Part shown: piece by piece, positions 1 to 9,500 of the stretch | How the letters are laid out: each line of letters begins with the position of its first letter | How positions within the stretch are numbered: the stretch's first letter is position 1 | The notes under the pieces: model-generated | What the model saw: the letters and a program-made list of their open reading frames with translations, nothing else | Databases searched by the model: none | What the model was told of the DNA's origin: nothing | Made by a program: the position numbers and the translations under genes | NCBI GenBank assembly: GCA_002812745.2 | Contig: NCSJ02000074.1 | Span: 1-64,000 of the forward strand | DNA length: 64,000 nt | Direction: 5' to 3' | Source: Scytalidium lignicola | Lineage: Eukaryota > Ascomycota > Leotiomycetes

Positions 1-662
1 CTCCCACAGCACCGCTCGCCCGGCTGAGGCTCGCCGCCGTCAAGTTGGGGCGGCCAAGATCTGGCATTGGCATTGTACCATTCGAGGTACATCATCGTGA
101 ATTGTTGCCCTACGCAGTTGCTCCCTGACTCAAGGCCCTACCTCCCGCTCGCTGCAGGAGTGGGAGTTACCCTCCACGGCCCCGCTGTAGAATAGTTAGG
201 GTCTCTGGATTGTTTCATGGAGAGTAAGTACAGCCGGCTTTTCTCCATATATTCATCCTCCATCCTCAATCTTATCTCTTTCTTTCACGGTACTGTACTA
301 GAGCTACTGTAGTCTAGGGTGGATCTTCTCTCCATCGCGAGCTTCATACTCACCCCTCGGCTCTAGGTATACTCACGTATTTTTGTTCTTAACTCTTCTT
401 CTATCCTATTTCTTTTACTCGATAGAGTTGCCATCTTGGGCTCTTGGAATCGCATTACTGGAACCTGTTCTAGGAGCTGGTGCGAGAAACTGATACTGCT
501 TCGAAAGCAAGAGCTTTCGGCCTTGACTCTGATCTACTTCCAATCCGGTTTAGTAAGCCTAAGCCTTGCAGCCGGCTCTCACATATATACATACTTCGTC
601 CTTTTTCCCCTTACAGACGCCGAGAGAACATATACCAACTTCCAAACGCTGTTCTAGACACC
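1..662. other. upstream intergenic region and leader
   Basis: No coding region is supported here. The last 350 bases are rich in C and T, as is usual for a fungal promoter and 5' leader, and lead into the start codon at 663. A frame open from 480 runs into that gene but is interrupted by no splice signal and shows no conserved protein features before 663, so I treat it as leader. Confidence 0.5.
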
Positions 663-2916
663 ATGCCGCAATCCAAATGGTGGAGTCTCCCAAATGCGCG
701 CCCTTACGCTTTCAAATTCCCGTCATCCCGGACCGCCCTCATCATCATTGACATGCAGCGGGACTTCGTTGACCCTGACGGCTTCGGATTCATCCAATGC
801 GGAGATCCTAAAATCTTCGCAGCTGTGCGCGATATTGTGCCTACCGTCCAGAAGACCCTGGAAGTCTCTCGCTCCCTAGGAATGCACATCATACATACCC
901 GTGAAGGTCACCGTGCGGATCTTGCTGATCTTCCTTACTCCAAGAAAGTACGCCAAATCAGCGCTCCCCATGGACACCATACCATGGGCATTGGAGACCA
1001 AGGCCCTATGGGGAGATTGTTGGTCAGAGGGGAATGGGGCCACGATATTATTGATGAGTTGCGACCATTGCCTGGCGAAGTGGTTATTGATAAGCCAGGG
1101 AAGGGCAGTTACTGGGGAACAGGCTTGCATAGAGTTCTCTTAGCTAGGGGTATCACGCATCTTATCTTTGCTGGGGTGACCACTGAGTTAGTTTTCCAAG
1201 ACCTTCCTCAACCTGATATCTGATAATGCTAGTTACTAATGGGCCTGCAGATGTTGTGTCACTACCACCCTTCGGGAGTGCAATGACCGAGGATTCGAAT
1301 GCTGCATTCTCTCGGACTGCACGGGTGGATTTGATGCTCAGCAAGTTACCGTGTCAATGGATACCATCTGTGGCCAAGACGGTCTCTTTGGCTACATCGG
1401 CCACAGCTCGGACTTCTTCGCCCAGGCTTCGAAGTCTCAAGATCTTACTCCTCCGACCACACCACCTACATCCGACGACTCCTTCCTGCGTATCTCAGAA
1501 CTCCAATTGCGCTATAAAAGCGGCCTTGCCTCGCCAGAAAACATCGTAAATGCCATCTATGACCGCATCGAGAAGTACAAATCCATCAACCCGTCTGTCT
1601 GGATTCATCTCCAAACTCGCGAGGAATGTCTCGCTGCTGCGAAAGCACTATCTGATAAGTACCCGGGCAAGCCTCTTCCACCGCTCTATGGCGTTCCCTT
1701 CGGCCTCAAGGACAACATCGACATTGCCAATGTTCCAACAACCGCAGGTCTCGAATGTTATACTTACACCCCAACTGTTTCTGCTCCTGCCGTCCAACAC
1801 CTCCTTAACGCTGGAGCTCTCTACATCGGTAAATTAAACATGGATCAACTTGCTACTGGTCTCTCAGGATGTCGTTCTCCGTACGGTACTCCACATAGCT
1901 TCTATAGCGCCTCTCATATTTCTGGTGGCTCGTCATCCGGATCTGGAGTCGCTGTGGCAGCTGGGCTGGTGTCTTTCACGCTTGGTACCGACACAGCTGG
2001 CAGTGGCCGTATCCCAGCAGCTCTGAACGGAGTTGTCGGCCTCAAGCCAACGAAAGGTACGGTCTCTGCTCGGGGTGTGGTGCCGGCTTGCAAATCTCTA
2101 GATACGTTGAGCATAATGGCCAACGACACTTCTGATGCCAGGAAAGTATGGTACATCATGGACCAGCATGATCCACTTGACCCCTTCGCAAAGGCTCCTC
2201 TGAGTCTAAACCTTTGGACCACCGATTTCCGGGGTTACAGGGAAGGGGGATTTACATTTGCCGTCCCACCTCAGTCTCTCACATCAAGCGTATGTTCCAA
2301 GGAATATCAAGAGGCATTTTCTAATGCCGTGCAAAAACTACGGTCTTGCGGCGGCCGATTAGTGGAGATTGACTACTCACCTTTTGAAAATGCTGGTGAC
2401 CTGATCTACGGTGCAAGTCTGGTGCACGAACGGATCGCGTGCATCGGGAACAAGTTCCTCATTGACAACATGTCAAAGCTCCACCCAACTACCAAGGCTC
2501 TCTTCCAGGCTGCAATGAACAGCAAGACGGAGGCATGGCAGGTCTTTAGTGATCAGAATTTCCAGGCAGAGTACACGCAACAGGCACAGCAACTGTTCAA
2601 TCCGTTGAATAACGGACCTCAGGAAGGCATTGATGTGCTGGTGGTACCATCTGCGCCCTTCCACCCGACTATTCAGGAGATGGAAGAGAAACCACTCGAT
2701 CTGAACCGCGAATTGGGTGTATTTACGCACCCGGGTAACGTGGTTGATCTCTGTGGCGTTAGTGTGAATGCTGGGTGGGTTGAGCAAGGCGAGGAGAAAG
2801 TGCGGCTACCCTTCGGAGTTACATTCGTAGGTGGAAGCGGCTTCGACGGCCGGATCTTGGACATTGCTGAGATATTCGAGGAAACACTTAAGGAAGGGGA
2901 GACCAAGGCGATGTGA
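663..2916 (+). CDS. isochorismatase-family hydrolase fused to amidase (allophanate-hydrolase-like), 729 aa
   Basis: Exons are 663-1186 and 1251-2916; the 64-bp intron has a GTTAGT donor, a TACTAAT branch site and a TGCAG acceptor. Residues about 20-200 form a cysteine hydrolase: Asp30 in IIIDMQRDF, a Lys in IDKPGKGSYWG, and the nucleophile Cys176/177 in GVTTECCV, whose codons lie just after the intron. Residues about 235-725 form an amidase-signature enzyme with Lys about 327 in YGVPFGLKDN and the Ser-rich GGSSSGSG loop near 400, followed by GTDTAGSGRIPAA and GLKPTKGTVS. Family knowledge: isochorismatase relatives hydrolyse biuret, ureidoacrylate or similar carbamoyl compounds, and AtzF-type amidases split allophanate. 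A two-step nitrogen-releasing enzyme is therefore plausible but inferred. The AtzF C-terminal extension is missing. Confidence 0.88.
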
Positions 2917-3814
2917 AGTAGTGATGATGATGGTGTGTTTCTGATATCCTATCCGTCATTTTTCACATTTTCGTTACGTATGTCAAGATGGGAGCCTCAA
3001 CTCTGTCTATTCACACTTTTTGGCATAACCCCTGAATATTTGCTTTTCTCTCTATATTCATTGCAAGCGGCGTTTTTGGGGGTATGGCTATATTTGACAA
3101 ATTCGTTGTTTTTAATGCTCCACATTCAACTGAGTGAGTCAGTGGGCAGGATATCAAATTTCGCATTTCGAGAATATATGTTCGAGAATAGCAATGGTTT
3201 TTACTCTTTTGCCAAGAGGTACTGTACAGGGTAGATTGTCCTGATTAAACAATCTAGTAAATTGAGGGCTGTTTAAAAGTGCGTTCATTAAACTAACCTC
3301 TCTCACGATATAGGATAGTAAAGTTATTGAGATAGGGTAAACTATAGAGGATCTAAAATGAGTACAGTTCTAATCCGATGAAAGTGTAATGATTATTCTT
3401 AATTAGAAGGAGTGGGTAGGCCAAAGTCGGCATAGAAATGATGCAGGTCCAATTATGACCTTTAAACATTTTCCCGAAATCTACATGCCACGAGAGGCGT
3501 ATCTTAGATTTATTGTATCCTTATATATAATATCATGCTAGAGCTACGTTGGAGAAGTTAATGATTATAATTAACCGTGTCATATGTACTATTTAAAGTC
3601 CAAGTAAGGTAATAATAATTAAAGTAATCTTTCTACTCTACTCGCGAGGAAATTGGACACGCCCAATACTTAAGTTTCCAGGGATCAACACCCCAGTACC
3701 TAGTCCGTGTACGTCAGAGTGCACGTGACTCTCGCACCGGTCTTTTTTTCGTCCATCAAATCATTAACCCTCTCCATACTTTCTAGTCTTGTAGGTGTCG
3801 ACAAGATCATCAAC
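2917..3814. other. intergenic region
   Basis: AT-rich spacer between two plus-strand genes. It holds short TAATTA-rich tracts and a CACGTGAC E-box-like site near 3722, about 90 bases before the next start codon. Open frames here lack conserved features and biased codon use, so no gene is called. Confidence 0.5.
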
Positions 3815-4639
3815 ATGTCTTTAGATCACACCAGAGATCCTTGTCCCTACGTGGCCTTGAGTGACTTTGGTGGAGGATTCTGTATTCTCCCCTTGATTCT
3901 ACACTCGTAGAATACTGTACTAATTTACTCGCAGGTATGGGGGTATGTCCTTTCTAATACCGACTCTTCTACGGTTCTTTTCTCTCGCTCTGCACTGCGG
4001 TTCCTAGCTCTGCTGCTTGCTGCTGTCGCCGAGTCCCTGTCTCCGTCCCCCTCGTCCCTCGAACAGTTCATTTGCACGGCTCATTCCGGAGCGCAAGACG
4101 GGAACGGAAAATATCCCAGAGCTGATACGTTATGATTTTAGGCACTCGGCGGAAGTATTTGGCATGGCGTCAAAGGCTTTAGAAACAGTCCTTACGGGGA
4201 AAGGTTCAACGGCTCCGTCTCTGCGTAAGTTACCATTCCAATGCTCGTTAAGTCTACTGCTAACTTCGAATTTTTTTCCCCAGTATCAAGGCTCGAGCTC
4301 CCGTTCTAGGGTACGTCTTCCCCCCGAATCCTCGTCCTTACAATATCACCTAACCTTTGTGTCTGTAGTGGTAACTTTGGAGTTTGGGCAGGCAGCTTCA
4401 GTGTCTGGGATTGTGCGATTAAGGGATTTCGACAAAAGGAAGATCCGTGGAACGCCATTGGAGCTGGTTTTATGACTGGTGGATCACTCGCGATAAGAGG
4501 AGGCTTCAAGGCGGCAAGGAATAGTGCAATTGGATGTGCGATACTGCTTGCTGTGATTGAAGGAGTTGGCATCGGTTTCCAGCGAATGATGGCTGAAAGC
4601 ACGCGTCTCGAGCCGCCAAAAATGATGGCCGAGCAATGA
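3815..4639 (+). CDS. tim17: mitochondrial inner membrane translocase subunit Tim17-like, 151 aa, five exons
   Basis: Exons are 3815-3881, 3935-3942, 4142-4224, 4284-4310 and 4369-4639, summing to 456 bases. The product begins [20 protein letters not shown] and continues with [42 protein letters not shown] and GVGIGFQRM, the Tim17 signature (Tim17/Tim22/Tim23 family, four membrane helices, presequence translocase TIM23). The second exon is only 8 nt and is needed to restore the conserved FxMGAxGG stretch. Several usually invariant positions differ: [12 protein letters not shown] rather than the standard GVWGGLFSTFDC, and FNGSVSA after the GER loop. It could be a diverged paralog rather than the only Tim17 of the genome. 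Confidence 0.9.
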
Positions 4640-5110
4640 ATGAAGCACTTGGTTGGTTATATCGCGGGACGATATTGTATTTTACCGGCGTTACTTCCCT
4701 CTCAGTTGATATCCTCTGTATACTCTGTATAGTAGATTCGTTCTTGTATGCCCGTCTATGCCCGTCTCAAGAATTTCTTACTGTGCACTCTGCATTCCTA
4801 GCAGCTGGATACATGTTTTTGTTTTCATACATTTTAAGACTTGCTCTATTTATGCTCGCATCATGGAGGAGGTTGTTCCCAGTGCCTGAGCTGGAGTACA
4901 GCTGAAAGAGACTAACTGAAGAGCGAATAACTTTATATGCGAACGCAAATTAATACAGGGCATCATTTACTCAAGACCGAATCCATGGTAGGAGTGAAAT
5001 TTAAGTTCGCGTTGAAGGCTTAAATCGCCTCCATGTGATCGCCACTGTTGACCCTTTTTGTATCGACAAAACTAGCTCGGCAGAACTCAGTGAGGCATCA
5101 ACTCTATGTA

Positions 5111-5245
5111 CGGAAGGGGGTTTCAATAATGATTGACCCTCCCTTGCTTTATATTACAAGTTAATTGGTCCGCTTGGTAGAGTTGAATGTTTTGATTGGT
5201 GAAATGAAGCAGGGGTGGGTCAATCATTATTGAAACCCCCTTCCG
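5111..5245. mobile_element. Tc1/mariner-type MITE, 135 bp
   Basis: The ends CGGAAGGGGGTTTCAATAAT (5111) and its reverse complement (ending 5245) form terminal inverted repeats of about 29 bases, and both sides carry the dinucleotide TA (5109-5110 and 5246-5247). Small size, long terminal repeats and a TA target duplication fit a non-autonomous mariner-like element. Confidence 0.75.
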
Positions 5246-5721
5246 TACTTACGTACCGCGGGTATGAAGGCTCTGCAATTTGCTATGCTTACTTATCAGA
5301 CATACATGATATTGAGTGCCTGAATACAAGCAGATAGTTCTCTCGTGGATAGACTTTGCAAGAGCTTATTGTACCTTGGTGTGTTATCTCCTTTAATGAC
5401 CACTGACGAGAGATCAACGCCAATGTCGCTAACAACGGCAGAGGTGTCTATAGTGCATGACGACTATCTTCTGCCTTTGAACTCTCAAGTAGTTTAGCAA
5501 TCGACATGAGACTAGCACACCAAGAGCAGATTTATTTATTTGGTACAATCTGGCCAGTCAACTTCATATGAGCATGTCAAATGTAGAGTGGTGATGTAGA
5601 CATGTACGAGCTTGGGACTGCTCGAGAGAGGGCATACATGCGTGGGGACGTATCTACGGCAGCTGCTGATGAGCCACTACAAGACGAGACGCAAGACTGT
5701 ATTGAGGTTGAAGTTTTAGAA

Positions 5722-5814
5722 TAATCGCCGGCTCGTTAAATCGGCCTTTTTCTCTACTCGCATAGTCGGTAGAAGCGAGTAGAGAAAAAGGCCGATTTAA
5801 CGAGCCGGCGATTA
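5722..5814. repeat. perfect 40-bp inverted repeat with 13-nt loop
   Basis: Arms 5722-5761 and 5775-5814 are exact reverse complements over 40 bases, separated by 13 bases. The arms are GC-richer than the surrounding AT-rich DNA. The outer ends are TA, so it may be a very small foldback MITE that recently inserted at TA. Confidence 0.85.
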
Positions 5815-6057
5815 GTTAAGAATAGCTTCATTTTTTTTAAATTTTTTTTTAATTTTAATCATCTCTGACAATGTTAGCAATGTGACATCAGTGGTGCATT
5901 GACTTCCTTAGTAATTTGTATAGTAAAGCGCAGTGCGCTGGTACTGGGCTCGGCGTGTATGTTTATGTACTAAGTGTGTAAGTTACATTTAAGGGTCAAA
6001 ATGAAGAAAAGGGCNAAAAAACCAAAAAGAAAACGGAAAAGGCAAAAAGCCAGAAAA

Positions 6058-6194
6058 GGCGCAATCCAGGAGTCGAACCTGGGACCACTCGCAGATTTTT
6101 TTCCCTACTAGTTCAGATGTTAGCTATATACATACAAACAACAAAGGTGAATTTTAAACATACAGCGAGTATCATACCACTAGACCAATTGCGC
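6058..6194 (-). tRNA. tRNA-Pro-like gene with about 65-nt intron, copy 1; anticodon uncertain
   Basis: Read on the minus strand, GCGCAAT pairs with ATTGCGC as a seven-base acceptor stem. The A box (TGGTCTAGTGG) and B box (GGTTCGACTCC) are intact, the anticodon stem is CTCGC/GCGAG, and the discriminator base is C, a trait of eukaryotic tRNA-Pro. The body matches tRNA-Pro except in the anticodon loop: bases 32-37 read TGTATG before the intron, placing TAT at 34-36 and G instead of T at 33. T-runs for Pol III termination follow (A-runs near 6016-6030). It may be a mutated tRNA-Pro or a tRNA with an unusual loop. Confidence 0.7.
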
Positions 6195-6470
6195 TTTTTG
6201 AAGTGAGTGTAGTGAACTTCTATTAAAGTAGTTTAGAAGGTTTAAACCATCGTTCATTTTTAATTACTACTACCTTGCATAATTAACAGACCGCTCTGAC
6301 AGGTTTTATTTGATTTCAATAGCTTAGTTAATTATGTAACATGCCGTTGAGCATAAAACTTTAATTAGCGAAATTTGATCGGCAAAATTACAAGTGTATA
6401 CACCAATCAGATTTCTTCGCCTAAGATTATGCATGTGCATAAGTGACTGGCGGTCGAGGGGATAAATCAA

Positions 6471-7069
6471 GGCCGTGGCTAAATCCACACCACCCTTTTG
6501 TAAAATCCAAATCCACTTGCAACTACCGGTATCGGAAACAATACAGCATATAATTGGTTAAGCAAAATCGAATTTCTGGTATCACTTATTCAAATGCATA
6601 ATTAATTCTACTGAAATTGTAAATTTGATTATTAACTTGTCTATTTTAAATGATGACCGCTGAGCGAATTAAACTGAGTAGAATTATGCATTTACATATG
6701 TGATACCACTTTCACCGATCGAGGGGATAGTATCGATTATACAACGTTAGTAGCTTGTAATAGTTAATTATAATAACAAATAATTTATTAAAGATGTGTC
6801 GTGAGAAGATAATCCATTTAAACATCTATGAGAAATAATAATTTACNAAAAAAGTTAAATTACAAGTAACTTTAAAACTCATTTATTGTGGTACTTTACA
6901 GTGAGTGTATAGCCTGAAGTGCGCTGTAACTATAGTATGTTATAGGGCATTGATAGCCTAAAAGCCGCTGTATTTATAGAGCTTATAGTAATGTTATAAC
7001 TAAGACTATCTCTGGTATCGGTGTTGCGTGTGGATTTTACAAAAGGGTCGTGTGGATTTAACTACGGCC
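6471..7069. mobile_element. hAT-like non-autonomous element, 599 bp, 8-bp target duplication
   Basis: The ends GGCCGTGGCTAAATCCACAC (6471) and the matching reverse complement ending in ACGGCC at 7069 share about 55 bases of imperfect terminal inverted repeat. The 8-bp sequence TAAATCAA flanks both ends exactly (6463-6470 and 7070-7077), the size typical of hAT insertions. No transposase frame is present; inside lies another palindromic element (6577-6708). Confidence 0.8.
6577..6708. repeat. inverted repeat nested in the hAT-like element
   Basis: The left arm begins TGGTATCACTTATTCAAATG (6577) and the right arm is its near reverse complement ending TGATACCA (6708), matching over about 32 bases with small gaps. 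A stretch just beyond the right end (CGATCGAGGGGATA near 6716) resembles one left of the host element (CGGTCGAGGGGATA near 6452), suggesting layered insertions. Confidence 0.6.
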
Positions 7070-7139
7070 TAAATCAATGTAATTTCGATAATAAGATTAA
7101 ATTGAAACAATAACAATGTAAGTTTTTAAAGTTTCTTAC

Positions 7140-7200
7140 TCCCTGTACAACTTCCTGTACAAATTCTTACTCCCTGTACAGCTTCCCACTTCCTGTACAG
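7140..7200. repeat. CTGTACA-containing short repeats
   Basis: Four copies of a CCTGTACA unit lie within 61 bases (near 7142, 7154, 7173 and 7192) as degenerate 12-19 base tandem units. No function is apparent. Confidence 0.6.
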
Positions 7201-7370
7201 CGAGATCCCCAGGTAGGTGAGCTCCATGCAATGGTCCCCGAAAGGCCCGCGGAGCGGCAGGTGGAGGCAGAAGTGAAGGTAAAGAAGTTACAATTCGAAG
7301 AGATCACAGGAGTAGCAAATTAATATGCAATTCGAAAAACTCTGCGGATTTGAGCGTTTTGGCTTGAATT

Positions 7371-7512
7371 GCAATACCGAAGAATCTCAAATTTACGGGT
7401 CATGGAGCTAACTTCATGGACAACGCTGTACGTATGTACAGTGAGTGAGAGAGTTGTTCGCTAAGAATACTACTTGTAGCTCGACCCGTAAATTTGAGAC
7501 TTCGGATATTCG
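7371..7512. repeat. inverted-repeat element, about 140 bp
   Basis: Arms at 7371-7408 and 7477-7512 are reverse complements over about 35 bases with two small gaps; the core is TCTCAAATTTACGGGTC and its complement. No target duplication is clear. It is probably another MITE. Confidence 0.6.
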
Positions 7513-7653
7513 ATGGTTGTAGAGCTAAAATCAATCAAGTGACCTCGCTTCAACCCTTAAGTAAATTCGACGGATGAAGCCTATTTACTTACAATGTGTT
7601 TAGAAAAGGGCAAAAAACCAACAAAAAAATGGAAACAGCAAAAGGTTAGAAAG

Positions 7654-7789
7654 GGCGCAATCCAGGAGTCGAACCTGGGACCACTCGCAGAATTTTTTCC
7701 CTACTAGTTCAGATGTTAGCTATATTATTACAAATGATAGAAGCGATTTTAGACATACAGCGAGTATCATACCACTAGACCAATTGCGC
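7654..7789 (-). tRNA. tRNA-Pro-like gene with about 64-nt intron, copy 2; anticodon uncertain
   Basis: The 72-nt mature body is identical to the copy at 6058-6194, including the acceptor stem, both promoter boxes, the C discriminator and the TGTATG anticodon loop. The introns share their 3' half (GTTCAGATG region) but differ in the middle. About 45 bases downstream are also related, including the Pol III terminator runs, so this is a duplicated segment. Identity of the tRNA bodies against a diverged intron suggests either recent duplication or selection on the body. Confidence 0.7.
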
Positions 7790-7837
7790 TTGTGTTGTTA
7801 TGTAGAGAGAGGTATTTGAGCATATAGGCTATCGAGG

Positions 7838-7936
7838 TACGGAGTGCTGGGGACAGGTTTTGACTAACGCCTGCCCACAGAGAATTTTAAGCACCACCAA
7901 CTCCACAGAGTAAAAACTTACCCCAGCACCTCTGTA
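7838..7936. mobile_element. small MITE, about 99 bp
   Basis: TACGGAGTGCTGGGG at 7838 is mirrored by CCCCAGCACCTCTGTA ending at 7936, imperfect terminal inverted repeats of about 24 bases that begin and end with TA. This is consistent with a pogo/Tc1-mariner-derived miniature element. Confidence 0.6.
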
Positions 7937-8164
7937 CGTATTACAGAATTGCTTGTAATAACGCAGCAATGCAACACAAACCACTCATTTATATACACTT
8001 ATTACTTATTGAATTAGGTAACTCTTTATAGTCAACAACAGTGTTAGTTTGTGCACCTTGATCGCATACTTGTCAACACCCAACAGTAACACATCCCAAT
8101 AACTCTTAGACCTCCTGGGCCCAAATGCGATTTGTTGCTAAGGGAACTGGTTCATAACACTACA

Positions 8165-8184
8165 ATGATGATGATGATGATGAT
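8165..8184. repeat. (ATG)n microsatellite
   Basis: Between six and seven ATG units in tandem. The context ATAACACTACAAT just before it recurs near 8562, so it may sit inside an older duplicated segment. Confidence 0.7.
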
Positions 8185-8798
8185 ATTTATTTGCGTCCAG
8201 CAGGTCAGGTTCCAGGTCTGCTGCCTTCTGGCCTCCTGAAAGGTACAAAAACGTGTTAAGCTTTAAATATAAAGTACTATCTAAAAGAGAGCCTGAAACT
8301 ACAAAGGGCGATGAACTTTTCTTATAGACAGTTCTGGGTCTTTGATCCTACAGTGTTACGTGCTTTTGAATTATCGAAAAATAACATGATACGAAGGTAT
8401 AATACTAATATAGTAAGGGAAAATCTCTTTATAACATACCTTAAGGTTGAAAAGAGAATATAGTACACAAATATAACTGTTGACTCAATTCCTTTAACTC
8501 AATCTTAGCTTTACAGACACTACTTCCGGAGTGCTATAAGTTTGTAGAATGCACTGCATAACACTACAATACTGATGTGGAAAATAGTAAAGTGTTCAAA
8601 GGTAAGATACGTTAGTACTAACGTCAAATATTACCTTATATTGTGTTCAGTACCATTACAGCCATTTGCTCTTGTATTCTTCGGCAAAATCCTTTACGCT
8701 ACTTGTCTTTTCTGATTGTGTAGCATAGCGGCGTGGTCTCTATGAAACTGACCCTATTGAACCTTCAAGCCAGTCCACGATAGTATTTGCCTTAAAGA

Positions 8799-9500
8799 TT
8801 AGCATGGCAATAACCATATGGTCTTTCTCTCCCACTGTGTCGTGTATCCAATCATTGAAATATGACCTTGTGGTGCTAGCTCAGGACGAATGGTGATATC
8901 ATTCATGCCTTCAGGAAGCTTGATTGAGAGGTATTTTACCTGGAAAAACCGGCCGTTTGTCTCTCTATGATCAACACATTTATAACTCCGCCCATCTGCA
9001 AGCAAACCAGCGACCCATGCGCCCGAATCGAATGTATAGAGATCTATCACACTCTTAGATCTTAATGTATGGATCCCCCTTTGGTGGATTGTCAGGCCGT
9101 CTTCATACTCTAACAAGGTCTGAACTGTATCCGGACAAGGAGATAGTCCGACATCGAGTTGCCATGTAAAATCACCTGTCGGGTTTTCCTCTTCGTTGTC
9201 AGTTTGTATGCATTCATTTTCACTGATTTCTGACTTAGTGCATTCCTCGACAGTCTCCTCCGCTTCCTTCATCGAAATAAGGGGCTTCTCTGTCGGTTGC
9301 AAGGCGGCACGCCTCGCCTCTGCCTCAGTATATAACTTCAATACCGCTTCCACTCATGTTTCTCAATCTTCTGATGTTTTGATGGAGTAATGCTGCCAGA
9401 CTTCACATGGTGACGTTTCCGGGTACGTACTTGTCCCCAATCTATAAATGCGCGTGTAGCAGCTTGCAAAAACTCTCCATCTGAGGCCAAATATCAATAT
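8799..9500 (-). pseudogene. hypothetical protein gene, apparently frameshifted
   Basis: From 9353 to 8799 a 184-codon frame with protein-like, charged composition runs to a TAA... stop side without recognisable domain (it ends GYTTQWERKTIWLLPC). It has no ATG start: the first codon is GTG directly preceded by TGA. A second frame upstream (about 9497-9354) encodes FLQAATRAFIDWGQ and then a basic KRHHVKSGSI stretch up to EKHE, and would continue into the first if one base were removed near 9352. I read this as one broken gene inside the repeat-rich region. I do not recognise the family; a transposon-borne origin is possible. Confidence 0.4.

Larger units (their letters stand above)
4640..8798. 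other. AT-rich repeat island without protein-coding genes
   Basis: About 4.2 kb with poly-A/T tracts, two undetermined bases and at least five inverted-repeat elements listed separately, plus two tRNA genes. No open frame has protein-like composition. The density of TpA and the lack of long frames would fit repeat-induced point mutation of transposon remnants, but dinucleotide indices were not computed. Confidence 0.55.

Noticed and set aside
2935..3234. Plus-strand open frame of 99 codons after the fusion gene
   Set aside because: Hydrophobic, T-rich translation of AT-rich 3' flank; no conserved motif, no splice or start context.
3707..3910. A 67-codon frame covering the first Tim17 exon
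   Set aside because: Its first 36 codons are leader and its last codons are intron; only 3815-3881 is coding.
6058..6194. Reading the tRNA-like gene as tRNA-Tyr (GTA at 34-36)
   Set aside because: Requires shifting the anticodon stem by one base, gives T at 37, and acceptor stem, D arm and C discriminator match tRNA-Pro, not tRNA-Tyr.
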